64,000 bases of DNA from Tetrahymena elliotti 4EA (lineage: Eukaryota; Ciliophora; Oligohymenophorea; Hymenostomatida; Tetrahymenidae). Under the pieces are notes generated by a model. It ran no database searches, was not told where the DNA came from, and worked only from the letters and a program-made list of their open reading frames with translations. Shown here piece by piece: positions 1-12,013 of the stretch (the first letter of the stretch is position 1; every line of letters starts with the position of its first letter). The stretch lies in assembly GCA_000231825.2 (NCBI GenBank), contig JH720304.1:286724-350723 (forward strand). Direction: 5' to 3'. The position numbers were made by a program, and so were the translations under genes.

Positions 1-1923
1 AGAATAATTTATTTTTATTAATCTGTTATGCATAAAAGGGATAATTTATAAATGGAATGGATATATTAAATTATTCAAAAAGATATAAGATTATGCTTTA
101 GAAATTTGCTAAAAATTGATTGGAGAAGAGCATCCATTATATGCTAACTGTTTAATAAACCTTGCTTAGGCTGAATCTTTAAATTCTCATCCTGAAAAGG
201 GAGTTTTATATCTCATTTAGTCATATGTAATCAGAAAAAAATTACTTGGAAATCATCCAAGTACAATATTTAGTTTACTTTCTATCGCCGAAACTTTAAG
301 GAAGTTAGGGAGATTTAATTAATCTCTAGAAATTCATGAGAGGGTAATTAATTTAAAAATATAAAAATTATTCAATTATCAACAGAATTTTAATTAATTT
401 TTTTATTGTAAATACCTTTTTGAATTGCTGTTATTATTTAAAAGGTTCAACAAGATTTTAGTGAGCTAAGTGAAAAAGAGTAGAATTCTATTTGTCTAGG
501 AAAGTTACTTTTGAGCTAAGCAAAAACTTTAATGCTATCAAAAAAAATAAATGAATCATACTCATTAATAAGTTAAGCTGTTGAAATTTTTAAGGAAACA
601 TATGGTGAAGAGTCGGTTTAAATAAGCGAGGCCTATGCAGAAACAGCTGATCTATTTACTTTAAAATAACAATTAAAAGAAGCCCATTAATTGAATTTAC
701 AATGTATTTAAATTGTCAAAAATCTATATGGAGATAATCATCCACTTTTAGCTGATTATTATGTTAATATATCATACACATATAGAAATGCTAAGAATTT
801 TGATGAATCGATGACTTTTTTAATTTAGGCGATGGAAATTAGGTAATTTAATTAAATAAAAGTTAACATTATTTTTATTTTAATTCCTTAACTAGAAAAA
901 AATTTTTTGGGGAAAATCATCCTATTATTGCAGACACCTATACAGAATAAGCTAACAGTCTAACATATTCAAATTAGTTATAACAAGCTACAGGTAAAAA
1001 ATTTGATTTTTTTAAAATTCACTAATGAGCAATATTTAATTTTCTAGAACTTCATAAAATTGCACTAAAAATTCGTGAAGAATTATATGGTGTTTAAAAT
1101 AGCTCAACTTTATCATCATTAGAAGCCGTTGTGGGTAAAACTTTTTATAATGTTAATAAGTTCTTTCTATAAATTATTGATATTATTATATTAAAAGTGT
1201 TACTTTTAGTGCAGTAAAAATTTGAAGAAGCGTCAGAGTATCAGGCTAAAGTAATTGATGGTTATGATTTAATATTTGGACCCGATTCTTTACAACTTGC
1301 TAAATTCTTGGAGAAAATAGCTTATTAACATGAACAATTAAAAAATTTCAACGATGCTCTACCATACCAGTAAAGAGTAATTGAAATTAGATAAAAGAAT
1401 ATTGATAATGACACTAATCATCAATATTTACAGTCATTGCTTAACATAAGGTACATATTAAATTGTAAACCCTACTGAATGAATTTTTAAATTTATAATT
1501 AATTTATATAGCTTTAGCTTAGATTAATCAAATTAGTACGAAGAAAGTCTAAAATATAAAAATGAAGCATTAAAAAGAATGAAATTAGAACTAGGTGACA
1601 AGCATAAAAAAATTACTTAATAATTGATTAGTATTGCTGAAACTGAAATAAATTTAGATCAGTACTAAAATGCGCTTGATAATTTGAAAGAGGCTCTAAT
1701 ACAGATTCAAGAAAAAGGCTTAGAAGAAAATGAAACAACTAAGTGTTTAAGGACTATGGGATAAATTTTAGTCTCTTAAGGTTAAAAGGGAAACACTGAA
1801 GCAGTTTTTGAATTTTATGAAAAAATATTAGTGGTTGTTAAAGAAGTTCTTACACAATAATCACCGTATTACTAATTTATAGAATCAATTTGCTCCTAAA
1901 CGGTTGAATAACTAATTTAGTGA
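1..1923 (+). CDS. TPR-repeat protein of kinesin-light-chain type (5' end outside window)
   Basis: Read as exons <1-343, 445-842, 896-993, 1048-1134, 1210-1450 and 1512-1923. All introns are GT...AG, all phases join, and the TGA stop is at 1921. The visible 525 residues carry tandem helical repeats with the GxxHP signature of kinesin-light-chain and nephrocystin-type TPRs (LGNHPST, YGDNHPLLA, FGENHPIIA, LGDKHKK). Such repeats are protein-binding scaffolds; partner and cell location cannot be read from the sequence. Many glutamines are TAA or TAG. This is the only intact copy of a gene whose three further copies downstream are pseudogenes. By comparison with those copies, upstream exons probably exist before base 1. 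It converges on the minus-strand gene at 2183, leaving about 260 bases between the stops. The TPR assignment is firm; the gene's role is unknown. Confidence 0.85.
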
Positions 1924-2182
1924 GTTTTTACTTAATCGAAAAAACAAAATCATATATATTAAAAACAAGAGAAAAGTTGGTTCAGCTTAAATAGCCATTA
2001 TATAAATAGAAAATATTTGCATTTTCTTCTTAAAATATTCTTATAAATTGTAAATTTAAGATAAAATATCAACATAAATGCAATGTATAAGTGTAAAAAC
2101 TTTTAACTTCAAAATAATTTTAGTAATTTTATAATGATAATTTAAACAAAATATGTATTGTTTCGAAGTATTATTTCCATCT

Positions 2183-2914
2183 TCAAACTCCATTTTTTCT
2201 CTGCTTTTTGTAGCATTAAGTGAAATTTTAAAGAATATGTTTTTCTTGGGCTTTTATTAGCAAGTTAATTTATTGGATGTAGAGTTTTTTGTTCTAAATT
2301 TTGGAGTCTTTGAGCCATAGCATTTCTGCATTTTTCAAGAAATAATTGAAGATTTTATTGAGGTTTCTGTTCTTGGCAAGGTTTTTAATCTTTAGATTAA
2401 ATCTCCGACAACTTGATAAGTTAGTAGTGACTCTTTGCTTAATATGATCAAAGTCCCATTTATCCTCACTTAAATTTTGATATATTTTGATTAGAGTTTA
2501 GTCTTGGCATTCATCAATGTGTCTCTTAAAAGCTTAAAGGATATTCTTATACAAATTATGTTTATTTTTTTAGATTAGTTCTATTATTTTCTAGTTTTCT
2601 TTACAATTAACACCCTTCTCTCCATTCAAAGCACTTGAAACAACTTCAATATCTTTAATTTTTCCTATTTTAGAAATTGTTTTAAAAATGGTTTTGTTTG
2701 AAGTAAAATATATACCATAGCTTTCTATTTGATTGATTGATTTAAATTTTGCTACTAATTTCTTTTTTTCTAGTTAATCTGAAAACTTACTCAAATACTC
2801 ATTATATTAATGCTGATTTTTTTTCCATGATATTTCAGACAATTATGTATTAAGTTTTCTATATTTACAAGTATTTTTACCTTATTCCATCTTTATTATC
2901 AATTAATTTTCCAT
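2183..2914 (-). CDS. unrecognised family, copy 1 (CGRF-family protein)
   Basis: One open frame of 243 codons plus TGA, read with TAA and TAG as glutamine. The ATG at 2914 was chosen because copies 3 and 4 start at the same motif (MENQ); an in-frame ATG at 2947 would add 11 residues. The protein is basic, Asn/Lys-rich and predicted largely helical, with no signal peptide or membrane segment. Its core is a block near the C-terminus, W-D-F-D-H-I-K, then a C-R-R-F-N-L-K motif, then a conserved WL and an SKIQNK motif. It is about 13 residues shorter than copies 3 and 4 because of a deletion near the N-terminus. I do not recognise a known domain. It converges with the TPR gene, the same arrangement as in the other three units. 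Confidence 0.7.
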
Positions 2915-2949
2915 ACTTTTCTTTTTTTAGAAATAATAAAAATTCATTT

Positions 2950-4597
2950 TTATTTTAATTAATATTTATTGGAGTAAAAGATGGTATATTCATCTTACAT
3001 CAAATTTCTCCAAATGTTTTTTTTCTTTTGAATTAATAACTTTTATACTGGCAATTTTAATTATTCTTTACACTATTTAAAAAAACAGACTCCAAATAAA
3101 GAATTATTTATTTTTGGTTAAAAAAGACCAAGTTTCATTAATATTAGAATTGATTTTTTCAAATTTTCATTTACTTTTATTGAAATAAAAAAGTGCTTTA
3201 TTTGTTACAAAATTCTGTAAGGTTAACTAATTTAATTACTTTTATTATTAACTATAAAATTATTTAGTTTTAATAGAGTGCTGGGTTTAATTTTTTTTTC
3301 ATTTGAACAAAGCTTTATTGTTGCTACAAGCAATATAAAATATTTATACACCACGCAAAATATCTTTTCATTAAAACTCAATAAATGAAAGGAAACTAAA
3401 TTTATTTTTAGAATTGCTAAACTATGAAAATACTCAAAAAAACTGCCTTTCTCTTTTGTAAAATAATATTTTCAATCTAACCCAATCAAAAATAAATAAA
3501 TAAAAATAAAGTAAAAAGTATATATTTAAAAAGAAGAAGAACTTACTAGAATATAATTCATTTATTACTTTAAAATGAAACAAATGTTTCAATTTGAATA
3601 AAAATATTCAAGATAATTACAAAAAAATTCTTATTATTTTAAATAATTTCATTTCAAAATGTTTTTCATTAGAGAATTAAAGTGTATCTTTAAAAAATAA
3701 ATATATATTTTTTCAATCATCAAACATGATATATTTGAAACTAATTGTCAAAACAGATTACACCTTCTTATGAACACTTATATTTTTGAGTTTCTTTTAC
3801 AAACTTTAATTTAATTTTTGTCATAAAATCTTTCAAAAATTTGGATTGATTATAAATTTGATAAATTCGATTTATTATTTGATATTATTCAAACTGCATC
3901 AATTTTATTATGATAACATTTTTTATTGCTTCATATTCAAATAAAATCAACTTTGCAGAAAAGTGATATTTGTATTTGAAACCAAAATGAAATTTATCAA
4001 TTTTCATGACAGCAGGAAAAATTTTTAATTCTTCACCATTTTTTGAGTTTTATTTCAAAAAATTTACTTGAAATACTATCCTAAATTAGTTTTAAAAAAG
4101 CTAAGATAAAAATTATTCTAATTTAGAAATTCTTTCATAAAAGTTTAAAAGTACATAAAGGAATATATTTTGCTTCTTTTTCTAAAGAAATTATTTTAAA
4201 TAACCAAACACAAATACAATTTACAACTATTTTTTTATATTTCAATAATTTTAGAAGAAAGTACTAATATAAGAAATAACCAAATGATGTTCTTTACTTA
4301 CAGTTAATATAATTTTTAATTTTATATAGAATGAAAAATTATTTTTTTTAAAAAGAATAATTTAAAATATTTCACCAAAGCAAAGCTCGACATATCAATA
4401 ATTAAAAAAATAATTCAATAATCAGAAAAAAATCCAAAAAATCTATTTACTTTTACAGATTACAAAATATTTTTATTCTTATTAAAAATTAAAATGTTCT
4501 TTATTATTTAAGCTTTGAATAATCTTTTATTTTTTAAATGTTAAGATGATAACAATTTTAAAATATGTTCTTTTTATTCAATCACTTCTTTATAAAT
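2950..4597. other. AT-rich spacer of tandem unit 1
   Basis: No convincing gene on either strand. Much of it is homologous to the spacers after the same gene in units 2 to 4; for example 3290-3480 matches 10090-10330, 15070-15310 and 19010-19210. It is therefore part of the tandem repeat unit and not unique DNA. Confidence 0.6.
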
Positions 4598-4600
4598 ATA

Positions 4601-4725
4601 CTGTAATATCTCTTCTTTAAGGACCTCCCCTTCTCAGATAATTACTAAACTTTTGGCAAGAGAAGGACCTAAAAGAAGAGTTGGATCTTAAATACAGGAG
4701 GGGTCTTAAAGAAGGGGTATTACAG
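4601..4725. mobile_element. MITE-like inverted-repeat element flanked by TA
   Basis: The element begins CTGTAATATCTCTTCTTTAA and its right end, read on the other strand, begins CTGTAATACCCCTTCTTTAA. The terminal inverted repeats are about 35 bp and imperfect. TA flanks both ends (4599-4600 and 4726-4727), the target duplication expected of Tc1/mariner-type elements. At 125 bp it is far too short to encode a transposase, so it would be non-autonomous. It is noticeably richer in G and C than its surroundings. The transposon class is inferred from the TA flanks only. Confidence 0.6.
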
Positions 4726-4739
4726 TATCTATCTAAAAT

Positions 4740-6330
4740 TTAAGAGATTTTAAATATTTAAAACATTTATTTAGTTGAAAATTGGAGCTAATATCTTGTA
4801 TAAGATATGTACTGGCTTAAATATAAAATGATATTATCTTGCTAAATTATTTAATCACTATTTGATTCATCAATCATATTTTGAGGATGCTTAGATGTAG
4901 ATTTTTAGTAATAAAATAAAGTCTTTATCTACATTTTTTACTCCAGTTTTTGAAATAACCACACTTTTGGATTTTTATTTTTTTTGTTTAACAGTGGATT
5001 TTAGCTAAAACAGACTGTAATAGGGAAAATAATTTTTGTATTCTTATCTATTAGCTTGTATTTAGATATACCAGAATTTACTTCAGTAATTAAATTTATT
5101 TTTAATATGTTTTCTGTTTTGCTTTTTTTTGTATTTTTGAAAAATTATGATAACTCTTCTAGATTTATTTGGAAGCTTTATTAATTTTCTTTTAACTTAC
5201 ATAAATAAAACTATAAAAACAATCAAAAATCTTAATTGCTATTTGTGGTTTTTTTGTTTTCAGAAAAAATTTTTGATTTTGTAACTCAAAAAAGCAAAAG
5301 TTTTTAATTGGAAGTAATATTTTTATTGATGTAATAAACAAATATTAATTAATTGGTTTTTAGAAAATTATTTTTTTTTTCTTTCTAAGCGCTTGAATTA
5401 GATATTAAAAAACCTTTACTAAAATAAGTATTACATGGCTTTTATGATTAAGAATAACTAGAAAATTTCCTATTTTTATTCTTGTTACAATGGATTAATA
5501 TATTAGAAAAATTAAAAAAAACATAAATAATTTGAAATTGCTGAGATAAATATTTTATTTAGCTTACTAGTTTATAAAAATTTACCCAATATTTTATAAT
5601 TTAGCTTCAATATGCATTTTACTTATTGAAGCAACACCATAAAACTCATCTCTTATGAATGTAAAATTCATAATTTTTAGATTTAATAAAATTGCATCAG
5701 CTATTTTTTTCTTTTAATTATTGCAATAAACTATAACTTTAATAGTTTAGTTTAAAGCGCACAATTTAAAAAAGAATTACCATTTTATCTTTAAAGCTTA
5801 ATATGCCTTAGATTTATCTCAAATTTTTAAAATTATTAATATAGAATAAACATATGTTTAAAATGTTGATATGATCAAAATTGAAAGGATTATTTTCTTT
5901 CTTTTTTAGATTTGCTTACAATTGTTTAAAAATTATTAAAATTGTTTGCCAACTTTTAATTATTTTTGATATTTCAATATTTAAAAAAAATATAAATAAA
6001 CTTTTTGTTTATTAACAGTCATGCTAAATAATTTTGATTTTAACTCTCCCTCAGTCATTCTAAAAAATTAAGCACTCTAAATCTTAAGATCTTTCACATG
6101 TTGCTTCTTGAAAAGTAAAAATTTTATTTTATAAAGTTAGTATGATTTATTTTTAATCTAAATAAATGGAATTATCAATTATTAATATTTTTAAGTTTTG
6201 TTAAAAAATCTTGTTAAATGACTTCAATTTTGGTCATGTAAATTTGCTACTCATTCACTCTGAAAGGATAAATACTTCAAATGCTTATACCTATTAAATA
6301 CAAATATCAATTTCAAAATAATGATGCGAT
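4740..6330. repeat. segmental duplication, partner at about 21600-23300
   Basis: Long collinear similarity to 21600-23300 in the same orientation. Shared landmarks include the block at 4920-5060 against 21780-21930, and the block at 6200-6290 against 23190-23280. The left part covers exon 1 of the two-exon gene family (see 4834-5070); the rest is non-coding. Confidence 0.65.
4834..5070 (-). pseudogene. exon 1 remnant of the two-exon CGRF-family gene
   Basis: Matches exon 1 of the gene at 21134-21937, including the stretches that encode YKLIDKNT and PKVCLF in the intact gene. The start region is deleted (the partner's MSQIAKYK is shortened), the reading frame has small indels, and the second exon, which carries the conserved C-terminal block, is absent; other sequence and the MITE at 4601 lie in its place. 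It sits inside the duplicated block 4740-6330. Confidence 0.55.
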
Positions 6331-6840
6331 TAAACTAAATAAAAAACAACTTAATAGAAATAGTTAGTAAGCTCTATTTTTGGATTAATTAATTGTTTTA
6401 AAATCAATTATTTTTAATTATTTATTGTAAAAAAGTAAATGTTTGGGAGAACTAACTCACAGAGAATAAAATATTGATAAATTTTTAAAGGACATAACCT
6501 TCTAAAGGAAGAGTATGGATTTAATTTAGTTGTTTATGAAAACATTTTAAAAGAAGATCTTTAAAAAAACTTAATTTAAGATATCCATTATAAAGTGCAA
6601 TATGAGTATAAATATTAATTGTGATTCATACAATTTTTAGCATCCTTTACTAACTCATAAAAAATAAGGCAGTTTGAAAGAAATTTTGGAAAAAACAGAA
6701 AGCTTAATTAAAGAAAATGCAGAAAGTACAAAAGAAACTAAATGTCTTTATTACTAAATAATTTAAATTTTGTAAACTTAATAATTAAATAGTCCGAAAA
6801 TTCTTACAATTTCCCATTATCAAATTAAATTTCTTATTCA

Positions 6841-8546
6841 GAATAATTTATTTTTATTAATCTTTTATCCTGAAAAGGAATAATTTATAAATGGAATGGA
6901 TAAATTATTCAAAAAGATCTAAGATTATTTTTTTAAAACTTGCTAAATGTTCATTGAGTAAGAGTACCCAATATATGCTAACTGTTTAATAAACCTTGCT
7001 TAGGCTGAATCTTTAAATTCTTATCCTGAAAAGGGAGTTTTATATCTCATTTAGTCATATGTAATCATAAAAAAGTTACTTGGTGATCATTCAAGTACAA
7101 TATATAATTTACTTTCTATTGCAGAAACTCTAGGGAAGTTAGGAAGATTTATTAATCTTCTGAAATTCATGATAGGGTAATTAATTAAAAATTTTTTAAA
7201 TATTGACTGATCAACAGAATTTTAATAAACCTTTTTCTATTAACATTATTATCTAAAAGGCTTCAAAAGATTTTAATAAACTAAGCTAAAAAGAGTAAGA
7301 ATTCTATTTGTTTAGGAAAGTTACTTTTGAGCTAAGCAAAACCTTTAATGCTATCAAAGAAAATAAATGAATCATAATCATTAATGAGTTAAGCAGTTGA
7401 AATTTTTAAGGAAACATATGGTGAAGAGTCTATTTAAATAATCGAGGCCTATTCAGAAACAGCTGATCTATTTGCTTTAAAATAACAATTAAAGCCCATT
7501 TATTTAATTTAAAATGAATTTAAATTGTCAAAAATCTAGAACTCTTTTAGCTGATTATTATGTTAATATGTCATACACATATAGAAATGCTAAGAATTTT
7601 GAAGAACTGATGAATTTTTAAATTTAGGTGATGGAAATCAGTTAATTTAATTAAATAGAGCGCTTTTCTTATTTTTTTTCCTTAATCAGTAAAAAAATTT
7701 AGTGGGAAAAATCATCCTATTCTTACAGACCCCTATACAGAACAGAATAAGCTAATAGCTTAACATATTCAAATTAGCTGTAATAAGCTACAGGTAAAAA
7801 ATAAATTTTTTAATATTTATTTATGAGGCAAAATTTAATTTCAAAGAGCTCCATAAAATTACGCTAAAAATTTGTGAATAATGTGATAGTGTTTAAAACA
7901 GTTCAACTTTATCATCATCAGAAGCTGTTGTGGGTAAAATTTATTATTATCTTAATAATTTCTTTCTATAAATTATTGATGTTATATTAAAGTGTTACTT
8001 TTAGTGCAGTAAAAATTTGAAGAAGCAAGCTAAAGTAATTGATGGTTATGATTTAATATTTCGATTTGATTCTCTACAACTTGCTAAATTCTTGGAGAAA
8101 ATAGCTTACTAACATGAACAATTAAAAAATTACAATCTCTACCATACCAATAAAGAGTAATTGAGTAATTGAAATTAGATAACAAAAGATTGATATCAAT
8201 ACAAATTATCAATATCTTCAATTATGCTTAAAATTTTGTATATTTTAGATTTTAAACCCTACTGAATGAGTTTTTAAATTTTTAATTAATGAAAAAGCTT
8301 AAGCTTAGATTAATCAATAGCCTGAACAAAATATAAAAGTGAAATATTAAAAAGAATGAAATTAGAACTAGGTGGCAAGCATAAAAATTTTACTTAGTAA
8401 TTGAGTATAAGGAGGATGGAGGGAAACACTGAAGCAATTTTTGAATTTTATGAAAAAATATTATTGCTGTTAACTAAGTTATTATACCATATTACAAATT
8501 TATTGAATCAATTTGTTTGTAAATTGTTGAATAACAAATTTAGTGA
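6841..8546 (+). pseudogene. TPR gene, copy 2, decayed
   Basis: Collinear with the TPR gene at 1-1923. A one-base deletion near 7155 shifts exon 1, an insertion near 7300 shifts exon 2, and the last exon has lost about 150 bp near 8400. The region corresponding to the original stop is at 8544. Further upstream, 6480-6740 resembles upstream-exon sequence also seen in copies 3 and 4 (about 11640-11900 and 16290-16560). A standard-code frame at 8401-8595 is only a chance reading of this remnant. Confidence 0.8.
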
Positions 8547-8786
8547 GTGTTTAATAAATCAAACAAATAACGTATTCTGCATAAATAGCCATTAAATAAA
8601 TAGAAAATATGTATTTGTATTCTCATCTTAAAATATTTATGTAGATTGTAAACTAGTAAATTTAAGATAAAATATAAACATACATGCAATAATGCAATAG
8701 GTCAATTTTAAAATATTTTACTTTAAGGTAATTTTATTATTTATTTAAAAAAAATATGTATTGTTTCAGAAGTGTTATTTCCATTT

Positions 8787-9546
8787 TCAAACTCCATTCT
8801 TTCTCTGCTTTTTGTAGTATTATGTAAAATTCTGAAGAATGTGTCTCTCTTAAGCTTTTATTAGTAAGTTAATTTGTTGAATGATGAGTTATTTGTTCTA
8901 AATTTTGGAATCTTTGAGCCATAGTATTTCCGCATTTTTCAAGAAATAATTGAAGATTTTATTGAGGTTTCTGTTCTTGGCAAGGTTTTTAATCTTTAGG
9001 TTAAATCTCCGATAACTTGCTAAATTAGTGGTGACTCTTTGCTTAATATGATCAAAGTCCCATTTATCCTCGCTTAAATTTTGATATATTTTTATTAGAA
9101 TTTAGTCTTGGCATTCATTAATGTGTCTCTTAAAAGCATGAAGGATATTCTTAAACAAGTTATGTTTATTTTTTGAAATTAATTCTATTATTTTCTAGTT
9201 TTCTTCACAATTAATACCCTTCTCTTCATTCAAAATACTTGAAATAACCTCTATTTGATACATTTTCCCTTTTTAAAAATTATTTTAGATGGTTGTTTGC
9301 AGTAAAATATATACCATAGCTTTCTATTTGGTTAATTTATTTAAATTTTGCTCTTTATTTCTTTTTTTCTAGATAATTTGAAAACTTACTCTAATATTCA
9401 TTATATTAATGCTGATTTATTTTCTATGGTATTTCAGACAATTATGAATTAAGTTTTCTATATTAACAAGTATTTTCTACTTAATTAATATTCATCTTTA
9501 TTTATTAACAGTTATCTTCAGTCCTTTTTATCAATTAATTTTCCAT
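8787..9546 (-). pseudogene. CGRF-family protein, copy 2, frameshifted
   Basis: Aligns end to end with copies 1, 3 and 4. It starts at the equivalent MENQ ATG (9546) and runs in frame for about 100 codons, up to the IYFT motif. A net loss of bases near 9290 then shifts the frame, giving a TGA at 9226. The downstream half, with WDFDHIK and the C-R-R-F-N-L-K block, remains open in another frame down to the normal stop at 8787. So there is a single main lesion and little other decay, which fits a recent loss. Confidence 0.7.
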
Positions 9547-9838
9547 ATTTTTCTTTTCTTTAGAAAGAACAAAAAGTAATTTTTTTATTTTAATTAATAT
9601 TTATTGCTGTAAAAGATGGTATATTCATCTTACATCTAATTTCACCAATCAGCTCTTTTATAAAAAAAGCGAAAAAGTTATTTCTTTTGAATTAATAACT
9701 TCTTTTCTAAAAATTTAAATTCTTCTTTACTCAAACTATTTAAAAAAAAAGGACTCTAATTAACGAATCAATTATTTTTAGTAAAATAAAACCAAGTATC
9801 ATTAATGTTAGAATTTATTTTTGCAAATTTTTATTTGG

Positions 9839-9976
9839 TATATATGTAGAAATACGTGTTCTGGCTCAAAATCCCAAATCCCAAATTACCCTCAAAATTT
9901 TCTCGACAATCGAGAAAATGTTGAGGGTAATTTGGGATTTGGGATTTTGTGCCAGAACACATATTTCTACATATAT
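9839..9976. mobile_element. MITE-like near-perfect palindrome with 5-bp target duplication
   Basis: Two 66-bp arms (9841-9906 and 9910-9975) are inverted copies with about three mismatches, separated by only a few bases. The outermost bases are TATATATGTAG and CTACATATAT. The element is flanked by TTTGG at 9834-9838 and 9977-9981. The homologous positions in unit 1 (near 3170) and unit 3 (near 14945) lack it, so they are empty sites and the insertion is younger than the tandem duplication. It carries no gene; a standard-code frame at 9821-10072 runs through it by chance. Confidence 0.8.
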
Positions 9977-9981
9977 TTTGG

Positions 9982-11330
9982 TTCTATTGAAAATAAGAGT
10001 CTCTATTTGTTACAAAATTCTGTAAGGTTAACGATTATTTTTGTAAACTATAAAAATTATGATCAAATCTGATTTGTTTTTTTAGATTGTGATTTAAATT
10101 TCTTTGTTTATTTAAACCAAGTTTTATTGTAGCTAGAAGTAATATAGGGCATATTTTATACTCTAAGCAAAACACCTTTTCAAAAAAACTTAATAATTAA
10201 ACAAAAATAAATTAATTTAAAAGAATTTGAAAGCTTTTTCATTTTTTAAAACTTAGTTTGGTAGACTATCAAAATACTAAAAAAAACTGTCTATCTCTAT
10301 TGTAAAACAATATTTTCAATCCGATCCATGAGAGAATAAATAAACAAAAATAAAATAAAAAGTATATATTTAAATATAAAAAGAGCTTAATAAAGCAGAA
10401 TTCATTTTTTACTTGAAAAAGAAACAAATGTTTTAATTTGAATAAAAAATATTCAAGATAATATCAAAGAAATGTTTATTTTTTGAAACTGTTTCATTTA
10501 AAAATGTTTGTTATCATAGAATGAGAGAGTATTTTTAAAAAATAAATATTAAATAAATATATTTTTATAAATAATTAAATCTCTGTATAATTAAAAACAT
10601 ATAGATCTTTTTTTGGAGCTTGAATTTTTAATTTTTTTTACAAACTTTAATAATTTAATTCCGCTCAAAACCTTGCAAAAATTTGGATGTATTAATATAA
10701 TAAATTTTATTTATAACTTGATATTAATCAAAAAGCATGCAATTTTGTTTTGATAAAAATTTTTTATTACTTGTCATTCAAATAATCAATTATGCAGAAA
10801 AGTGATATTTAATTTAAAATCTAATTTGAATTACATAAATTTTCATTACAGCAGTAACAATTTTTAATTCTAAACCATTTTTCTAGTTTTATTTCAAAAA
10901 ATTTACTTGAAATATTAAATCAGATTAAAAAGAGCTAAAATATTTTAGTTTCTTCTTAATTTTTATCTTGAATATTCAATATTTTTATCATCAAAATCCT
11001 TAGCATTTTATTAATAGTTTATGAATTAAAGTTACAATAAATAACAACTAAATTAATCTTTGTTTTTGGAACTAATAAATATAAAAGGAGATTCACTTCA
11101 TTGACTTAAAATCATTTTTTTTAATTAATATTTTCTTGATAAAAAAAGTAACATAAACAGCAAAACAAATTACTAAAATTAAAATTATAAAACTAAGATG
11201 ATTACATACACAAATAAAGAATCCTATTTAAAAAGTTAAAAAATTTCTATGACTAAAAAATAAATATTTTTTGGTACAACTTTATTAAAAAGTTAATATT
11301 TCAAGATCCAAACTAGACATTTTAGTAAAT
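9982..11330. other. AT-rich spacer of tandem unit 2
   Basis: No supported gene. It is homologous to the spacer after copy 1; for example 10400-10920 matches 3560-4080. Confidence 0.55.
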
Positions 11331-12013
11331 ACATAAAAAAACTGTACTACCATAAGACTGATAAGAAGAAAATTGTCCATATTTAATATAAAAATCATAG
11401 CTGCATTGATTTTGATTATGATATTTAAGTTAAACAATTTCTTATTACTTAAAAGTAGAGTCCACCTGGTGTGTTTGGGATTAATAAGTCTTATAAAGAA
11501 ATCATCTTTATTTAATTGATCCTATTAACTGAGGTTTACTAAAAAATAAGCAAATCATGTGCAAAAATTAGATTTTCTTAATATCTTAAAAAAGCTTGTT
11601 GTAAATACAAAAAGAAGTAAACCAATTAAAGATATTTTTATCAGATAAAAAGATAAACATGGATTTAACTTTTTTTTACATTAAAACATAATAAAAGAAC
11701 ATCTTTAAACAAAGCTTGATTTAAAATATCCATTAAAAAGTATTTTTTGAGTAAAAATATTCATTGAATAAAATAATGAATTATATGATAGATACAATCA
11801 GAAGTATTTATTACTCTCTTCATTCTTTGTTAGCTTATGAAAAATAAGGCAGTAAAGAAATTTAGAGTAAAACTAAAAGCTTGATTAAATAAAATCCTGA
11901 AAATACTAAAGAAACTAAGAATTTTTCGGACTCAATAATTTAAATTTTGTAAAGATAATAATTAAGAGTCTGATGATTCTTACAATGCTCCAAAATAAAT
12001 TAAATTTCTTGAG

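Noticed and set aside
4601..4725. Internal eliminated sequence removed during macronuclear development
   Set aside because: TA flanks alone are not evidence of programmed removal; that needs a comparison of both nuclei.
9841..9975. Palindrome as a protein-coding frame (9821-10072)
   Set aside because: The frame runs through an inverted repeat inserted between duplicated spacers; both arms encode unrelated chance residues.
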